Assembly (NCBI GenBank): GCA_021815305.1
Contig: JAKAHC010000005.1
Span: 62,001 to 126,000 of the forward strand
Reading direction: 5' to 3'
Length of the DNA stretch: 64,000 bases
Source: Deltaproteobacteria bacterium
GTDB lineage: Bacteria > Desulfobacterota > Deferrimicrobia > Deferrimicrobiales > Deferrimicrobiaceae
The translations under genes were made by a program, and so were the position numbers. Within the stretch, counting starts at the first letter, position 1. Each line of letters opens with the position of its first letter. Shown here one piece after another: positions 8,765 to 16,609 of the stretch. The notes beneath the pieces are model-generated. The model worked only from the letters and a program-made list of their open reading frames with translations. It was not told the DNA's origin and searched no databases.

Positions 8765-9994
8765 ATGATCCCTCGGGCCGCCGACACCGCCTCGACGTTC
8801 GGGGCGATGCGACACCGCAACTTCCGGCTCTGGTTCTTCGGCCAGCTCACCTCCCTGGTGGGCACCTGGATGCAGGTCATCGCCCAGAACTGGCTGGTGT
8901 ACCAGCTCACCGGCTCCGCGGGCGATCTCGGGCTCGTCAACTTCGTCGGGGCGATCCCCCTGGTCCCTCTCACGCTCTACGCCGGCGCCATCGCGGACCG
9001 CTTCGAGAAGCGGAGGGTGATCTTCCTGTGCCAGGCGTCGATGATGGTCCTCGCGTTCCTGCTCGCGGCCCTGTGCTATACCGGGGTGGTGCGCCTGTGG
9101 CACGTGATGTTCCTCGCGTTCCTCCTCGGGGCGGCGCAGGCGCTGGACACGCCGGCGAGACAGGCCTTCGTCGTGGAGCTGGTGGGGCGGGAGGACCTCT
9201 CCAACGCCATCGCCCTCAATTCGGGGATGTTCCAGGCGGCTCGCGTCCTGGGCCCCGCGGCGGCGGGGGTGCTCGTGGCGACATCGGGTGTGGCGGGAGC
9301 GTTCTTCGTCAACGGGGCGAGCTTCCTGGCCGTCCTCTTCGCGCTGTTCCTCATGGACGCGGCGCTCCTGCGGAAAACCGGCGGTGACCGCAAATCCACA
9401 AGGGACCTCCTGGGCGGGGTGCGGTACCTCCGGGAACACCGCCTCTCCGGCGCCGTGGTGCTCCTGATCTCGCTTTCCGCCCTCCTCGCCATGCCGTACT
9501 ACGTTCTCATCCCCATCTTCGCGAAGGAGGTGCTGGGGCGGGGCGCGGAGGGGTACGGCATGCTCATGTCCGCCGCGGGGGCGGGGGCGGTCATCGGTTC
9601 CCTCTTCTCCGCCTCCGCCTACGTGCGGAACCGGAAAGGAGCGACGGTCACCGCGGGAAGCCTGGGGTTCCCCATCTTCCTCCTGGCATTCGCCTTCTCC
9701 CGCGGCTACGTCGCGGCCTCCCTCCTCCTCGTCGCGGTGGGGTTCGCCTTCGTCCTGCAGAACGCCCCGGCGAACTCCCTGCTCCAGGAGCAGGTTCCCG
9801 ACCACCTCCGGGGCAGGGTCATGGCGATCTACGTCTCACTGTTCCTGGGGATGATGCGGGTGGGGAGCCTCCTTGTCGGCGGGTTGGCCTCGGTGACCTC
9901 CGCGCCGGCCTCCCTCGCGATCCTGGCGGCCGCCAGCCTGCTGGTCGGCCTTTGGGTCCGCCACCGGTACCCCGAATTGCAGCGCTCCCCATAG
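8765..9994 (+). CDS. MFS transporter, DHA3/EntS-like
   Basis: A 409-residue major facilitator with about 10-12 hydrophobic helices. It opens with the pattern AMRHRNFRLWFFGQLTSLVGTWMQ, split here as RNFRLWFFG and SLVGTWMQ. This and the motif ADRFEKRRV in the 2-3 loop are typical of the DHA3 branch (enterobactin and macrolide exporters). A drug, siderophore or metabolite efflux role is likely, but the substrate is unknown. The ATG immediately follows the glgB TAG with no intervening base, so translation is probably coupled. It is convergent with the NrfD gene downstream; the 93-bp gap holds no convincing terminator. Confidence 0.85.
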   Translation: MIPRAADTASTFGAMRHRNFRLWFFGQLTSLVGTWMQVIAQNWLVYQLTGSAGDLGLVNFVGAIPLVPLTLYAGAIADRFEKRRVIFLCQASMMVLAFLLAALCYTGVVRLWHVMFLAFLLGAAQALDTPARQAFVVELVGREDLSNAIALNSGMFQAARVLGPAAAGVLVATSGVAGAFFVNGASFLAVLFALFLMDAALLRKTGGDRKSTRDLLGGVRYLREHRLSGAVVLLISLSALLAMPYYVLIPIFAKEVLGRGAEGYGMLMSAAGAGAVIGSLFSASAYVRNRKGATVTAGSLGFPIFLLAFAFSRGYVAASLLLVAVGFAFVLQNAPANSLLQEQVPDHLRGRVMAIYVSLFLGMMRVGSLLVGGLASVTSAPASLAILAAASLLVGLWVRHRYPELQRSP

Positions 9995-10087
9995 CCGGGG
10001 GGAGATAGAATATCCCATGCTCCGGAAACCGCTTCCCCTCGCGATCCGACCCTCACTGGAAGAGAGCCGTCCCCGGGGTCGACCGGC

Positions 10088-11338
10088 TCAGGAACCCGCC
10101 GTCTCCAGCCCCCCTCCCGCCGCACCGCCCCTCAACTCTTTCATCTCCTTCCACGGCGGAAGGATCTTGAGGAGCACCGTCAGGATGACCAGCGGCAGGA
10201 TCAACAGCCCGAGGGCGTAGAGCAGCCCCTCGAGGCCCCCGAACTCCATCTTGTACGTGGTGAGCCCGCGGAAGCTCTTGGAGAACATCTGCCCGCCGAT
10301 GACGACGTTCCAGCGGGTGGCGAAGATCCCGAACTGGATGAGCAGCACGGAGAGGAAGTAGACCATCTTCCGCAGGTCCTCGCTCGCTCCAAAGCGTTTC
10401 CGGAAGATCTTCGTGATCGAGATCAGGGTCAGGGGGAGCAGCATCCCCAGCAGGACCTGGATGACGACGAGGCTCAGGAACAGCTTGTTCATCACCATCT
10501 CGGAGAGGATCTTGATCTCCTCTTCGCTCTGGTAGACGCGGTGGATGAAGTCGACCATCTCGAGCGAGAAGTCGACGATCACCGCGTAGAACAGGAAGTC
10601 GACCGCCTTGTCGACGCACTTCATGTTGATCTTCCCCCCCGCCAGGGGGTTGATGATCATGTAGAGGAGGATGACGAGCGCGATCCCGGACACGATGGCG
10701 GAAAAGAGGAAGACGATGGGGATCAGGACGCTGCTCCACCACGGGTTCGCCTTGACCGAGCCGAAGATGAACCCCACGTAGCCGTGGAGGAGGAAGGCGG
10801 ACGGGATCCCGACGATGGTGATGACCTTGAGCGCCGAGTGGTCGAACGCGACCGCCCGTTCGCTCGTGTCCCGGGAATAGAGGGAGAGCGCCCTGTAGAC
10901 GAACCGCATCGCTCCCCTGTGCTGCTCCGCAAGGGCGATCATGTCCATCCGGTGGACGAACCAGATCTCCAGCAGGAGAACGGCCATGAGGTACCAGGCG
11001 TAGACGAAACCGAACATCGCCATCGCGGAGGACGTGTTCGGCGTCAGGAGGATCTCGTAGAACCGCTCGGGGTGCCCGAGGTGGGACACGAGGGCCATCG
11101 GCGCCACGAGAAGGTAGGCCAGCGCGGTGAGAAGGGAGAGCCGGTAGAGGGGCTGGACCTCCTTCACGTTGAACACCTTCACCAGGGACGCGAGGATGAA
11201 CGCCCCGGCGACGACCCCGGTGATGTAGGGGTACACGACGATCAGCATGCCCCAGTGGATCTCGATCTCGTTGGGGTAGATGAACCCCTGGATCCGGGGC
11301 AGGATCTCCGCAAGCTGCCGCATCAGGTCGTGGTTCAT
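10088..11338 (-). CDS. NrfD/PsrC-like integral membrane quinone-interacting subunit (module 1)
   Basis: A 416-residue polytopic protein with about 9-10 membrane helices, belonging to the NrfD/PsrC superfamily. It is predicted to bind menaquinone and exchange electrons with the FeS protein encoded upstream. Visible features include the N-terminal IHWGMLIVVYPYITGVVAG and the helix pair with SHLGHPERFYEIL, where a His-Gly-His/Glu pattern is typical of quinone-site helices. It is the last gene of an operon: octaheme cytochrome, ferredoxin, NrfD. The ATG overlaps the FeS stop by four bases. The gene set resembles Geobacter CbcSTU-type complexes; this is inference from gene order. Confidence 0.85.
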   Translation of the reverse strand: MNHDLMRQLAEILPRIQGFIYPNEIEIHWGMLIVVYPYITGVVAGAFILASLVKVFNVKEVQPLYRLSLLTALAYLLVAPMALVSHLGHPERFYEILLTPNTSSAMAMFGFVYAWYLMAVLLLEIWFVHRMDMIALAEQHRGAMRFVYRALSLYSRDTSERAVAFDHSALKVITIVGIPSAFLLHGYVGFIFGSVKANPWWSSVLIPIVFLFSAIVSGIALVILLYMIINPLAGGKINMKCVDKAVDFLFYAVIVDFSLEMVDFIHRVYQSEEEIKILSEMVMNKLFLSLVVIQVLLGMLLPLTLISITKIFRKRFGASEDLRKMVYFLSVLLIQFGIFATRWNVVIGGQMFSKSFRGLTTYKMEFGGLEGLLYALGLLILPLVILTVLLKILPPWKEMKELRGGAAGGGLETAGS

Positions 11339-12084
11339 CGGACTTCTCCGTCGAGGCCGGCATAGTAGACCTTCGGCTCGGTGTTCAACGCGGGCTTCAG
11401 GACGTGGATCTTGTTCATCCGCTGGAAGCGGGACATGGGGCTCGCCTGGGCGTTCAGGTCGCCGAAGACGCGGGCCTGGGTCGGGCAGACCTCCACGCAC
11501 GCGGGGAGCAGCCCCTTCGAGATCCTGTGGTAGCAGAAGGTGCATTTGTCCGCGGTGCGCGTTACGGGGTGCAGGTACCTCGCGCCGTACGGACACGCCT
11601 GGATGCAGTACCGGCACCCGATGCACGTCTTCACGTTGACCAGGACGACGCCGTCGTCCGTCTGGAAGGTCGCGCCGACGGGACAGACCTGGACGCAGGG
11701 GGGGTTCGCGCACTGGTTGCACAGCTTCGGGACGAAGAAGCTGCGCAGGATCGACTTGTCGAAATCGGCCTCGGGCGGCGCCTCGGCCGCCGGGTCGATG
11801 GTCTTGACGGTCGTCGCGCCATGCTTTCGGAGGATGTACCGCTCGACCCAGGTCCGGAAGAAGAACGGTTCCCTGGGCACATCGTTCTCGGTCTTGCACG
11901 CGTCCATGCACCGCCCGCAGCCGATGCATTTGTCCACCGATACGCCGTACCCGTACCACTTCCCCTTGTCGGGAGCTTCCCGGGCGAGGGCTCCGGCGGG
12001 CAGGATGTTGAGCATCCCCTCGATGAGCCCCCCGGAGAAGAGGAACGCGAAGAGACCCTTGAGGAACGTCCTTCTGCCGTTCAA
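11335..12084 (-). CDS. Tat-exported four-cluster ferredoxin subunit (module 1)
   Basis: A 249-residue iron-sulfur protein of the HybA/NrfC/DmsB type. The N-terminus has a twin-arginine motif (GRRTFLKG) and a hydrophobic stretch, so it is predicted periplasmic or periplasm-facing. Four [4Fe-4S] motifs follow: CIGCGRCMDAC, CNQCANPPCVQVCP, CIGCRYCIQACP and CTFC...CVEVCP. It would relay electrons between the cytochrome c and the NrfD subunit. The start is TTG 12082-12084, supported by GGAGG eight bases upstream and a TTGA overlap with the cytochrome stop. The longer upstream frame runs antisense-like through the cytochrome gene and was rejected. Confidence 0.9.
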   Translation of the reverse strand: MNGRRTFLKGLFAFLFSGGLIEGMLNILPAGALAREAPDKGKWYGYGVSVDKCIGCGRCMDACKTENDVPREPFFFRTWVERYILRKHGATTVKTIDPAAEAPPEADFDKSILRSFFVPKLCNQCANPPCVQVCPVGATFQTDDGVVLVNVKTCIGCRYCIQACPYGARYLHPVTRTADKCTFCYHRISKGLLPACVEVCPTQARVFGDLNAQASPMSRFQRMNKIHVLKPALNTEPKVYYAGLDGEVR

Positions 12085-12839
12085 TTTTCGACCTCCGGCG
12101 AATGGGGATAATGGCATTGCCAGCACACGTACTTCTCTCCGTGCTCCGACAGGTCGACCCGGGGAGCGTCCTTCGCCATCTTGTCCCTGGCGTCCTTGGC
12201 GTGGCACTTCCCGCAGAACTCCCGGGTCTGCGGCTTCGACGGTTTGACGCTGCGGGGCGAGATCTTGTGCTGCCGGGGCACTTCGTGGCAGGTGGTGCAC
12301 GCGAGCATGACGTGGTGGGACACCGCCTTCGTCCGGGCGATCTCCCCGTGGCACGCGGAGCAATCCTTCGGCGTGGTGGGCGGTTTCGGGTCGTGCGGGT
12401 TGTGACAGCTCGCGCACGCCTTGAGCGGGTTGTGGACCACCGGGTTGATCTGCGGGAATCCTCTCGGGCGGGACGGGTTGTAGGCGTGGCACAGGGGGCA
12501 GAACGCGCGCTGGGCCGGAATGACCGGCTTGACCTTGTCGGGGTCTTCCGTGTGCGCCTTGGCGGGTCCGTGGCATGTCTCGCAGGAGAGATCCCTGTGA
12601 TATCCCTTCTTCTTCATCTCGTAGATCTCGCCGTGACACTCCACGCAGACGTGGAACCCGGCGTACCGGACCGGCTTGGCCTGTTCCCTCTTGATGTCGT
12701 CCGCCCACTGGAGACGGACGTCCTTCATGGGCCTGGGGATGACCACGAGCACGACGAACGCCCCCGCGGCGACCAGCGCCAGGAAGACGACGAGCAGCCT
12801 GGCCAGGGAGTCCGGGATTTTCTCTGGGAATTTGACCAT
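12081..12839 (-). CDS. Membrane-anchored octaheme c-type cytochrome (module 1)
   Basis: A 252-residue protein with one N-terminal membrane helix (residues about 12-35) and eight CxxCH sites: CVECH, CETCH, CPLCH, CASCH, CSACH, CTTCH, CGKCH and CWQCH. Predicted to be periplasmic and held by its anchor. It should act as the electron exit or entry of a quinone:cytochrome c module with the two downstream genes. No catalytic nitrite or hydroxylamine reductase signature (a CxxCK heme or large active-site domain) is seen, so an electron-transfer role is preferred. A near-consensus sigma-70 promoter lies 42-70 bases upstream. Confidence 0.9.
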   Translation of the reverse strand: MVKFPEKIPDSLARLLVVFLALVAAGAFVVLVVIPRPMKDVRLQWADDIKREQAKPVRYAGFHVCVECHGEIYEMKKKGYHRDLSCETCHGPAKAHTEDPDKVKPVIPAQRAFCPLCHAYNPSRPRGFPQINPVVHNPLKACASCHNPHDPKPPTTPKDCSACHGEIARTKAVSHHVMLACTTCHEVPRQHKISPRSVKPSKPQTREFCGKCHAKDARDKMAKDAPRVDLSEHGEKYVCWQCHYPHSPEVEN

Positions 12840-12880
12840 CGCGCGCGCATCCTCCCGATAACGTTTCCGAAATTCAAACG

Positions 12881-12909
12881 AAGATATACAGATTCGGGTG
12901 GACTGTCAA
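12881..12909 (-). promoter_or_regulatory. Sigma-70-type promoter of the octaheme cytochrome operon
   Basis: On the minus strand TTGACA (12904-12909) and TATCTT (12881-12886) are separated by exactly 17 bases. The region is markedly AT-richer than its surroundings and lies directly before the cytochrome ATG at 12839. Confidence 0.7.
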
Positions 12910-12912
12910 CCG

Positions 12913-12953
12913 AAACGGTGTTTGTAGAAAGGCAAGGATGCAACAAACCGTTT
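12913..12953. promoter_or_regulatory. Imperfect inverted repeat upstream of the octaheme operon promoter
   Basis: AAACGGTGTTTGT (12913-12925) is repeated inverted as AACAAACCGTTT (12942-12953) with one bulged base. It sits four bases upstream of the -35 box. It could be an operator or activator site for the cytochrome operon. It could instead be a terminator for plus-strand transcripts, since a T run follows on that strand, but no plus-strand gene ends here. Confidence 0.4.
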
Positions 12954-13089
12954 TTGTTTGACAAATCCGTATTGGACGGAAAGATCCGGGAAGACAGCGT
13001 ATAAATATATGCCGATATGAAACGTCTTTACCGGATACGCTCCGGGTTCCGCTTCCGAAGGAGCGGGAAACGGACCGCCCGCCGCCCGG

Positions 13090-14376
13090 TCAGTCCCGGT
13101 ACGAACTCTCCGCCAGTTGGTCCGCCCGCCGGATGAACTCGGTGTCCACAATCACCGGCTTGAAACCGTCCTCGCCGACGAAGAACTCCCCCGTCAGGAT
13201 GGGGACCGCCACCCGCAGGAGCATCGTGTAGACGAACAGCCCGGTGGCCCAGATGCCCATGGTCAGCAGGATCTCGATCCCCGTGGGGGAATATTCGTAG
13301 ATCTCGCCCAGCGTGTCGGGGACCAGCCCCGGGATGACCAGTCCCATCCCCTTCTCGATGTAGACGCCGATGAAGATGAGGACGCACCCGATGTTCAGCG
13401 TCACGAAGTTCTCCCGGGTCTGGGGGATGAGGAACAGGAAGAACGCGGTGACGTTGAAAAGCATCGCCGTCCAGATGTAGGGGACGAGATCGGAGTGCCC
13501 TTTCAGCCCCTCCAGCAGGTACTGCAGCGGGGCGACGTGGACGGTGTTCGAGTAGAACTCCTTGAACACCTCGGCGCCCAGCAGGAACAGGTTGATGAAC
13601 ATGGAGTAGGCGATGAGCTCGGCGACCTTGAAGATCGCCTCGTTCCGGATCTCGATCCGGGTGTATTTCCGGATCAGCTGGAACAGGATGATCATGAACG
13701 CCGGGCCGGAGCAGAACGCGGAGGCGAGGAACCGGGGCGCCAGGATCGACGCGTTCCAGAAGGGGCGCGCGGCCAGCCCGTTGTAGAGGAACGCCGTCAC
13801 GGTGTGGATGGAGACCGCCGCCGGGATGGAGAACAGCAGGAGCGGCGTCGTGAACGACTTGTTCGGCTCCCGCTTGTGGTAGAGGTTGTACAGGATGTAC
13901 ACGGAGATGGTCAGGTTCAGGACCAGGTAGACGTTCAGCACCACCACGTCCCAGGCGAGGAGGGACTGCGGAAAATTGAGGATCCCGATCTTCGGGATCA
14001 GGTGCCAGAAACGGTCGGGACGCCCGATGTCCACGGTGACGAAGAGAAGGCACATGACCATGGCGGAGACCGCCAGCATCTCCCCTAAGACCGCCACTTC
14101 CTTGAGCGGCTTCCAGTGGTACACGTAGGCGGGGATGACCAGGAGCACGGCGGCGGCGGCCACCCCGACAAGGAAGGTGAAGTTGGAGATGTAAAAGCCC
14201 CACGACACCTGGTCCCGCATCGCGGTGACGATCAGCCCGTGCTGCAGCTGGTAGAGGTAGGCGAGGAACCCGATCCCCATGAAGACGAGGAGGGTCAGCA
14301 CCCAGGCGTAGTACGCCTTGCTCCCCCTGGCGACAAGGGCCAGCGTCCCCTTGAAGAACTCCCAGACTTTCCTCAT
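13090..14376 (-). CDS. NrfD/DsrP/HmcC-like membrane subunit (module 2)
   Basis: A 428-residue protein with about ten membrane helices, paralogous in role to the 10088-11338 protein but clearly diverged from it. Landmarks include SWGFYISNFTFLVGVAAAAV in the second helix and VTVDIGRPDRFWHLIP, the NrfD-family loop near the quinone site. It is predicted to exchange electrons with menaquinol. Its closest look is DsrP/HmcC or ActC/F-type subunits. It ends the operon tetraheme cytochrome, ferredoxin, NrfD, with 16 bases between the FeS stop and its ATG. The 250-bp gap downstream separates it from module 1. Confidence 0.85.
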   Translation of the reverse strand: MRKVWEFFKGTLALVARGSKAYYAWVLTLLVFMGIGFLAYLYQLQHGLIVTAMRDQVSWGFYISNFTFLVGVAAAAVLLVIPAYVYHWKPLKEVAVLGEMLAVSAMVMCLLFVTVDIGRPDRFWHLIPKIGILNFPQSLLAWDVVVLNVYLVLNLTISVYILYNLYHKREPNKSFTTPLLLFSIPAAVSIHTVTAFLYNGLAARPFWNASILAPRFLASAFCSGPAFMIILFQLIRKYTRIEIRNEAIFKVAELIAYSMFINLFLLGAEVFKEFYSNTVHVAPLQYLLEGLKGHSDLVPYIWTAMLFNVTAFFLFLIPQTRENFVTLNIGCVLIFIGVYIEKGMGLVIPGLVPDTLGEIYEYSPTGIEILLTMGIWATGLFVYTMLLRVAVPILTGEFFVGEDGFKPVIVDTEFIRRADQLAESSYRD

Positions 14377-14392
14377 CGGTTCGCCCCTCGCG

Positions 14393-15319
14393 TCACGTGG
14401 CGTAGAAATAGAAGAACCTGGGCCGCGTGTTCAGGTCTTCCTTGAGGATGAACACCCGCTTGTTCTCGATGATGTACCGGATCTCGCTGTCGGGGTCGAG
14501 CAGGTTCCCGAACTTGCGCGCACCCACGGGGCAGATCTCGACGCAGGCGGTGTAGCGGCCGGGCGTGTTCCGCACCCGCTGGATGCAGAAGGTGCATTTC
14601 TCCACCACCCCCACCGGCCGGGGCCGGTTCCCGAGGTAGTGCGTCTCGGGGTTCATCTCGGCGGGGGGCAGCCCCGGCTTCTTCCAGTTGAAATGGCGCG
14701 CGCCGTAGGGACACGCCGCCATGCAGTACCTGCAGCCGATGCACCAGTTGTAGTCGACGACGGTGATCCCGTCCCGCTCCTTCCAGGTCGCCTGCACGGG
14801 GCACACCTTGACGCACGGGGGGTTCTCGCACTGCTGGCACTGGACGGGCATGTAGAAGTGCCCCGGCTCGGGGACCCTCGCCGGGTTGTAGTACGGTTCC
14901 GCGTCCTCGAGGTCGACGCCGCGCTCCTTGTTCAGCTGCAGCACGCGGATCCATTGGATCTGCGGGTTCCGGGACTGGTTGTTCTCTCCGACGCAGGCGT
15001 ACACGCACCGCCGGCAGCCGATGCAGCGCGACAGGTCCAGGCCGTACGCGAAGCGGACCCCTTCGAGAGGAGGATTGACCCCTACCCTGACCTGCTTCCC
15101 GTACTTCGCGCCGTACTCCTTCTCCAGCCGGGCGACCACCGCCTTCAGTTCCTCCGGGGACATCTCCCGGAAATTCTTCTGGAAGAAGGTTTCCCACACG
15201 GAGGCGGGGGCGTCCTTCGCGGGGAGCGCCATGGCCCCCAGGACGGCCGCGACTCCCTTCAGCATCTTTCGCCGCGACATCCGGAAGGCGTGGCCGTCGC
15301 GGTCTCTGTCGTTCGGCAT
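14393..15319 (-). CDS. Tat-exported four-cluster ferredoxin subunit (module 2)
   Basis: A 308-residue iron-sulfur protein. A twin-arginine motif (SRRKMLKG) lies about 14 residues from the start and is followed by a hydrophobic stretch. Four [4Fe-4S] motifs are visible: CIGCRRCVYAC, CQQCENPPCVKVCP, CIGCRYCMAACP and CTFC...CVEICP. Compared with module 1 it carries an extra segment of about 60 residues between the Tat signal and the first cluster. ATG 15317-15319 is preceded by GGAGAGGAACGC. A much longer upstream frame exists but overlaps the cytochrome gene and has no ribosome site. It should connect the cytochrome to NrfD. Confidence 0.9.
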   Translation of the reverse strand: MPNDRDRDGHAFRMSRRKMLKGVAAVLGAMALPAKDAPASVWETFFQKNFREMSPEELKAVVARLEKEYGAKYGKQVRVGVNPPLEGVRFAYGLDLSRCIGCRRCVYACVGENNQSRNPQIQWIRVLQLNKERGVDLEDAEPYYNPARVPEPGHFYMPVQCQQCENPPCVKVCPVQATWKERDGITVVDYNWCIGCRYCMAACPYGARHFNWKKPGLPPAEMNPETHYLGNRPRPVGVVEKCTFCIQRVRNTPGRYTACVEICPVGARKFGNLLDPDSEIRYIIENKRVFILKEDLNTRPRFFYFYAT

Positions 15320-15357
15320 GCGTTCCTCTCCGTAAGGCCCCACCGCCTTCCCGCGGG

Positions 15358-15942
15358 TCACCGGATGTCTCCCGGCCGCACCGGCGGCGGCATGGGTTTC
15401 AGCGGTTTGAACCGGGGATCGTGCGGGTTGTGGCAGTTGACGCACAGCAGGTACTGCTTCTCCCCGTTCCACATCCCCGTGCGCTTCCCGTGGACGCCCA
15501 CCTTCCAGTCGCGGTACTTGTCCCCGTGGCACTGCCCGCACAGCCGGTACGATTCCTCGAAGCGGATCCGCTGTCCGTTCACCAGGTGCAGCCGGTCCCG
15601 GTCGTAGGTGTCGTGGCAGTCCAGGCACCACCGCTCTCCCTGCGCGTGGTTGAGGACGATGTTCGTGTGCTCCTCGGTGAGGACGCGCCGCTTGGTGTTG
15701 GGCTTCATGCCCTTGTGGCATTCGGAGCAGGGGAAGATCCCGGGGGTGAACGGCGGGCTCGGCACGGGGTACTGCCTGGCCGCCGGCTCGGGGAACAGCT
15801 TGTCCCCCCGGGCGGGCGGGAGCGCCCCCACCGCGCTTTGATCCTTCGTCCGGGCAGGCGCCTGGGCCCAGGCGGCCCCGGCGGCAAGGCACGCGATGAC
15901 CGCGGCCGCCAGGCGCAGGTAACGCAAACGTTCCCGTTGCAT
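15358..15942 (-). CDS. Periplasmic tetraheme c-type cytochrome (module 2)
   Basis: A 194-residue secreted protein with a signal peptide (residues about 1-27, ending AWAQ) and four CxxCH motifs: CSECH, CLDCH, CGQCH and CVNCH. The heme region resembles NrfH/NapC-like and doubled-CxxCH cytochromes but lacks a membrane anchor. It is predicted to be the soluble or complex-bound electron carrier of the second NrfD module. ATG 15940-15942 has a strong GGAGGAG site; a start 14 codons earlier has none. The FeS gene begins 38 bases after its stop. Confidence 0.88.
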   Translation of the reverse strand: MQRERLRYLRLAAAVIACLAAGAAWAQAPARTKDQSAVGALPPARGDKLFPEPAARQYPVPSPPFTPGIFPCSECHKGMKPNTKRRVLTEEHTNIVLNHAQGERWCLDCHDTYDRDRLHLVNGQRIRFEESYRLCGQCHGDKYRDWKVGVHGKRTGMWNGEKQYLLCVNCHNPHDPRFKPLKPMPPPVRPGDIR

Positions 15943-15999
15943 CACGGCTCCTCCGGTGCGAACGGCTGTGGGACGGAACGTCATCGCGGGGGGATACCG

Positions 16000-16515
16000 C
16001 TACTCCCGCATCCGCAGCCCAGAGTCCTCGAGGAAGTCGAGGTACTCGTAGATGATCTCGAAATGCTTCTGCTCCTCGCCGGAGAGGATCCTGAAGAACT
16101 TCCTCTCCCGCGCGTCCGTCGCGCTCGCGGCCATCCGGAGATACATCTCGCGCCCCTCCGCCTCGAAACCCAGCGCTTTGCGCATCGCCGCGGCCGCGTC
16201 GCCGGAAATCGTCTTCTCCCGCTTGATCCGCGCATATTCCCGCTTGAACAGCCGCATCCGCCCCTCGCCGGGAACGGTGGACACCGGAGGGAATTTCCCC
16301 TTCTCCTCGAGCTTCTTCGCGATCGCCCGGATGTCCTCGAAGTGCTGCTTCTCCATCTCCGCGAGGAGCAGGAACACGTTCTTCGCGAACGCGTCGGAGG
16401 CTTTCCCCGCGGAAAGGGTGAAGTAGCGCATCCCGGACTTCTCGAACCGCAATGCGCGCGCCAGGGCATGGGTCGCGTTGGCCTTCTTCGGGCCGGGCTT
16501 GGCCGATTTCGGCAT
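16000..16515 (-). CDS. Ferritin-like/rubrerythrin-type diiron protein
   Basis: A 171-residue all-helical protein with two repeats carrying the carboxylate-His patterns of the rubrerythrin/ferritin-like superfamily (EMEKQHFE near residue 55-65 and EEQKHFE near 145-155). Such proteins bind a diiron centre and serve peroxide detoxification or iron handling. No rubredoxin CxxC domain is present. The N-terminus (PKSAKPGPKKA) is basic. ATG 16515 has AAGGAG seven bases upstream; the longer frame (to 16578) lacks support. It lies just upstream of the tetraheme module and may be co-expressed, protecting it under oxygen stress. That link is inference. Confidence 0.75.
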   Translation of the reverse strand: MPKSAKPGPKKANATHALARALRFEKSGMRYFTLSAGKASDAFAKNVFLLLAEMEKQHFEDIRAIAKKLEEKGKFPPVSTVPGEGRMRLFKREYARIKREKTISGDAAAAMRKALGFEAEGREMYLRMAASATDARERKFFRILSGEEQKHFEIIYEYLDFLEDSGLRMRE

Positions 16516-16609
16516 CTTGGCGCTCCTTTTCGGTGTTCTTCCCATGTTCGGCATTCCCCCCATGATAACCGTTCTCAAAACGGGATTTGAACTTTTTTCC
16601 CCCGCCTTC

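Noticed and set aside
9984-10004. CTCCCC / GGGGAG hairpin between the MFS and NrfD genes
   Set aside because: Overlaps the MFS stop and has no T run; too weak to call a terminator.
12958-12963. TTGACA on the plus strand in the gap between the two NrfD modules
   Set aside because: No suitable -10 and no plus-strand gene downstream; only a 39-codon frame antisense to the NrfD gene end.
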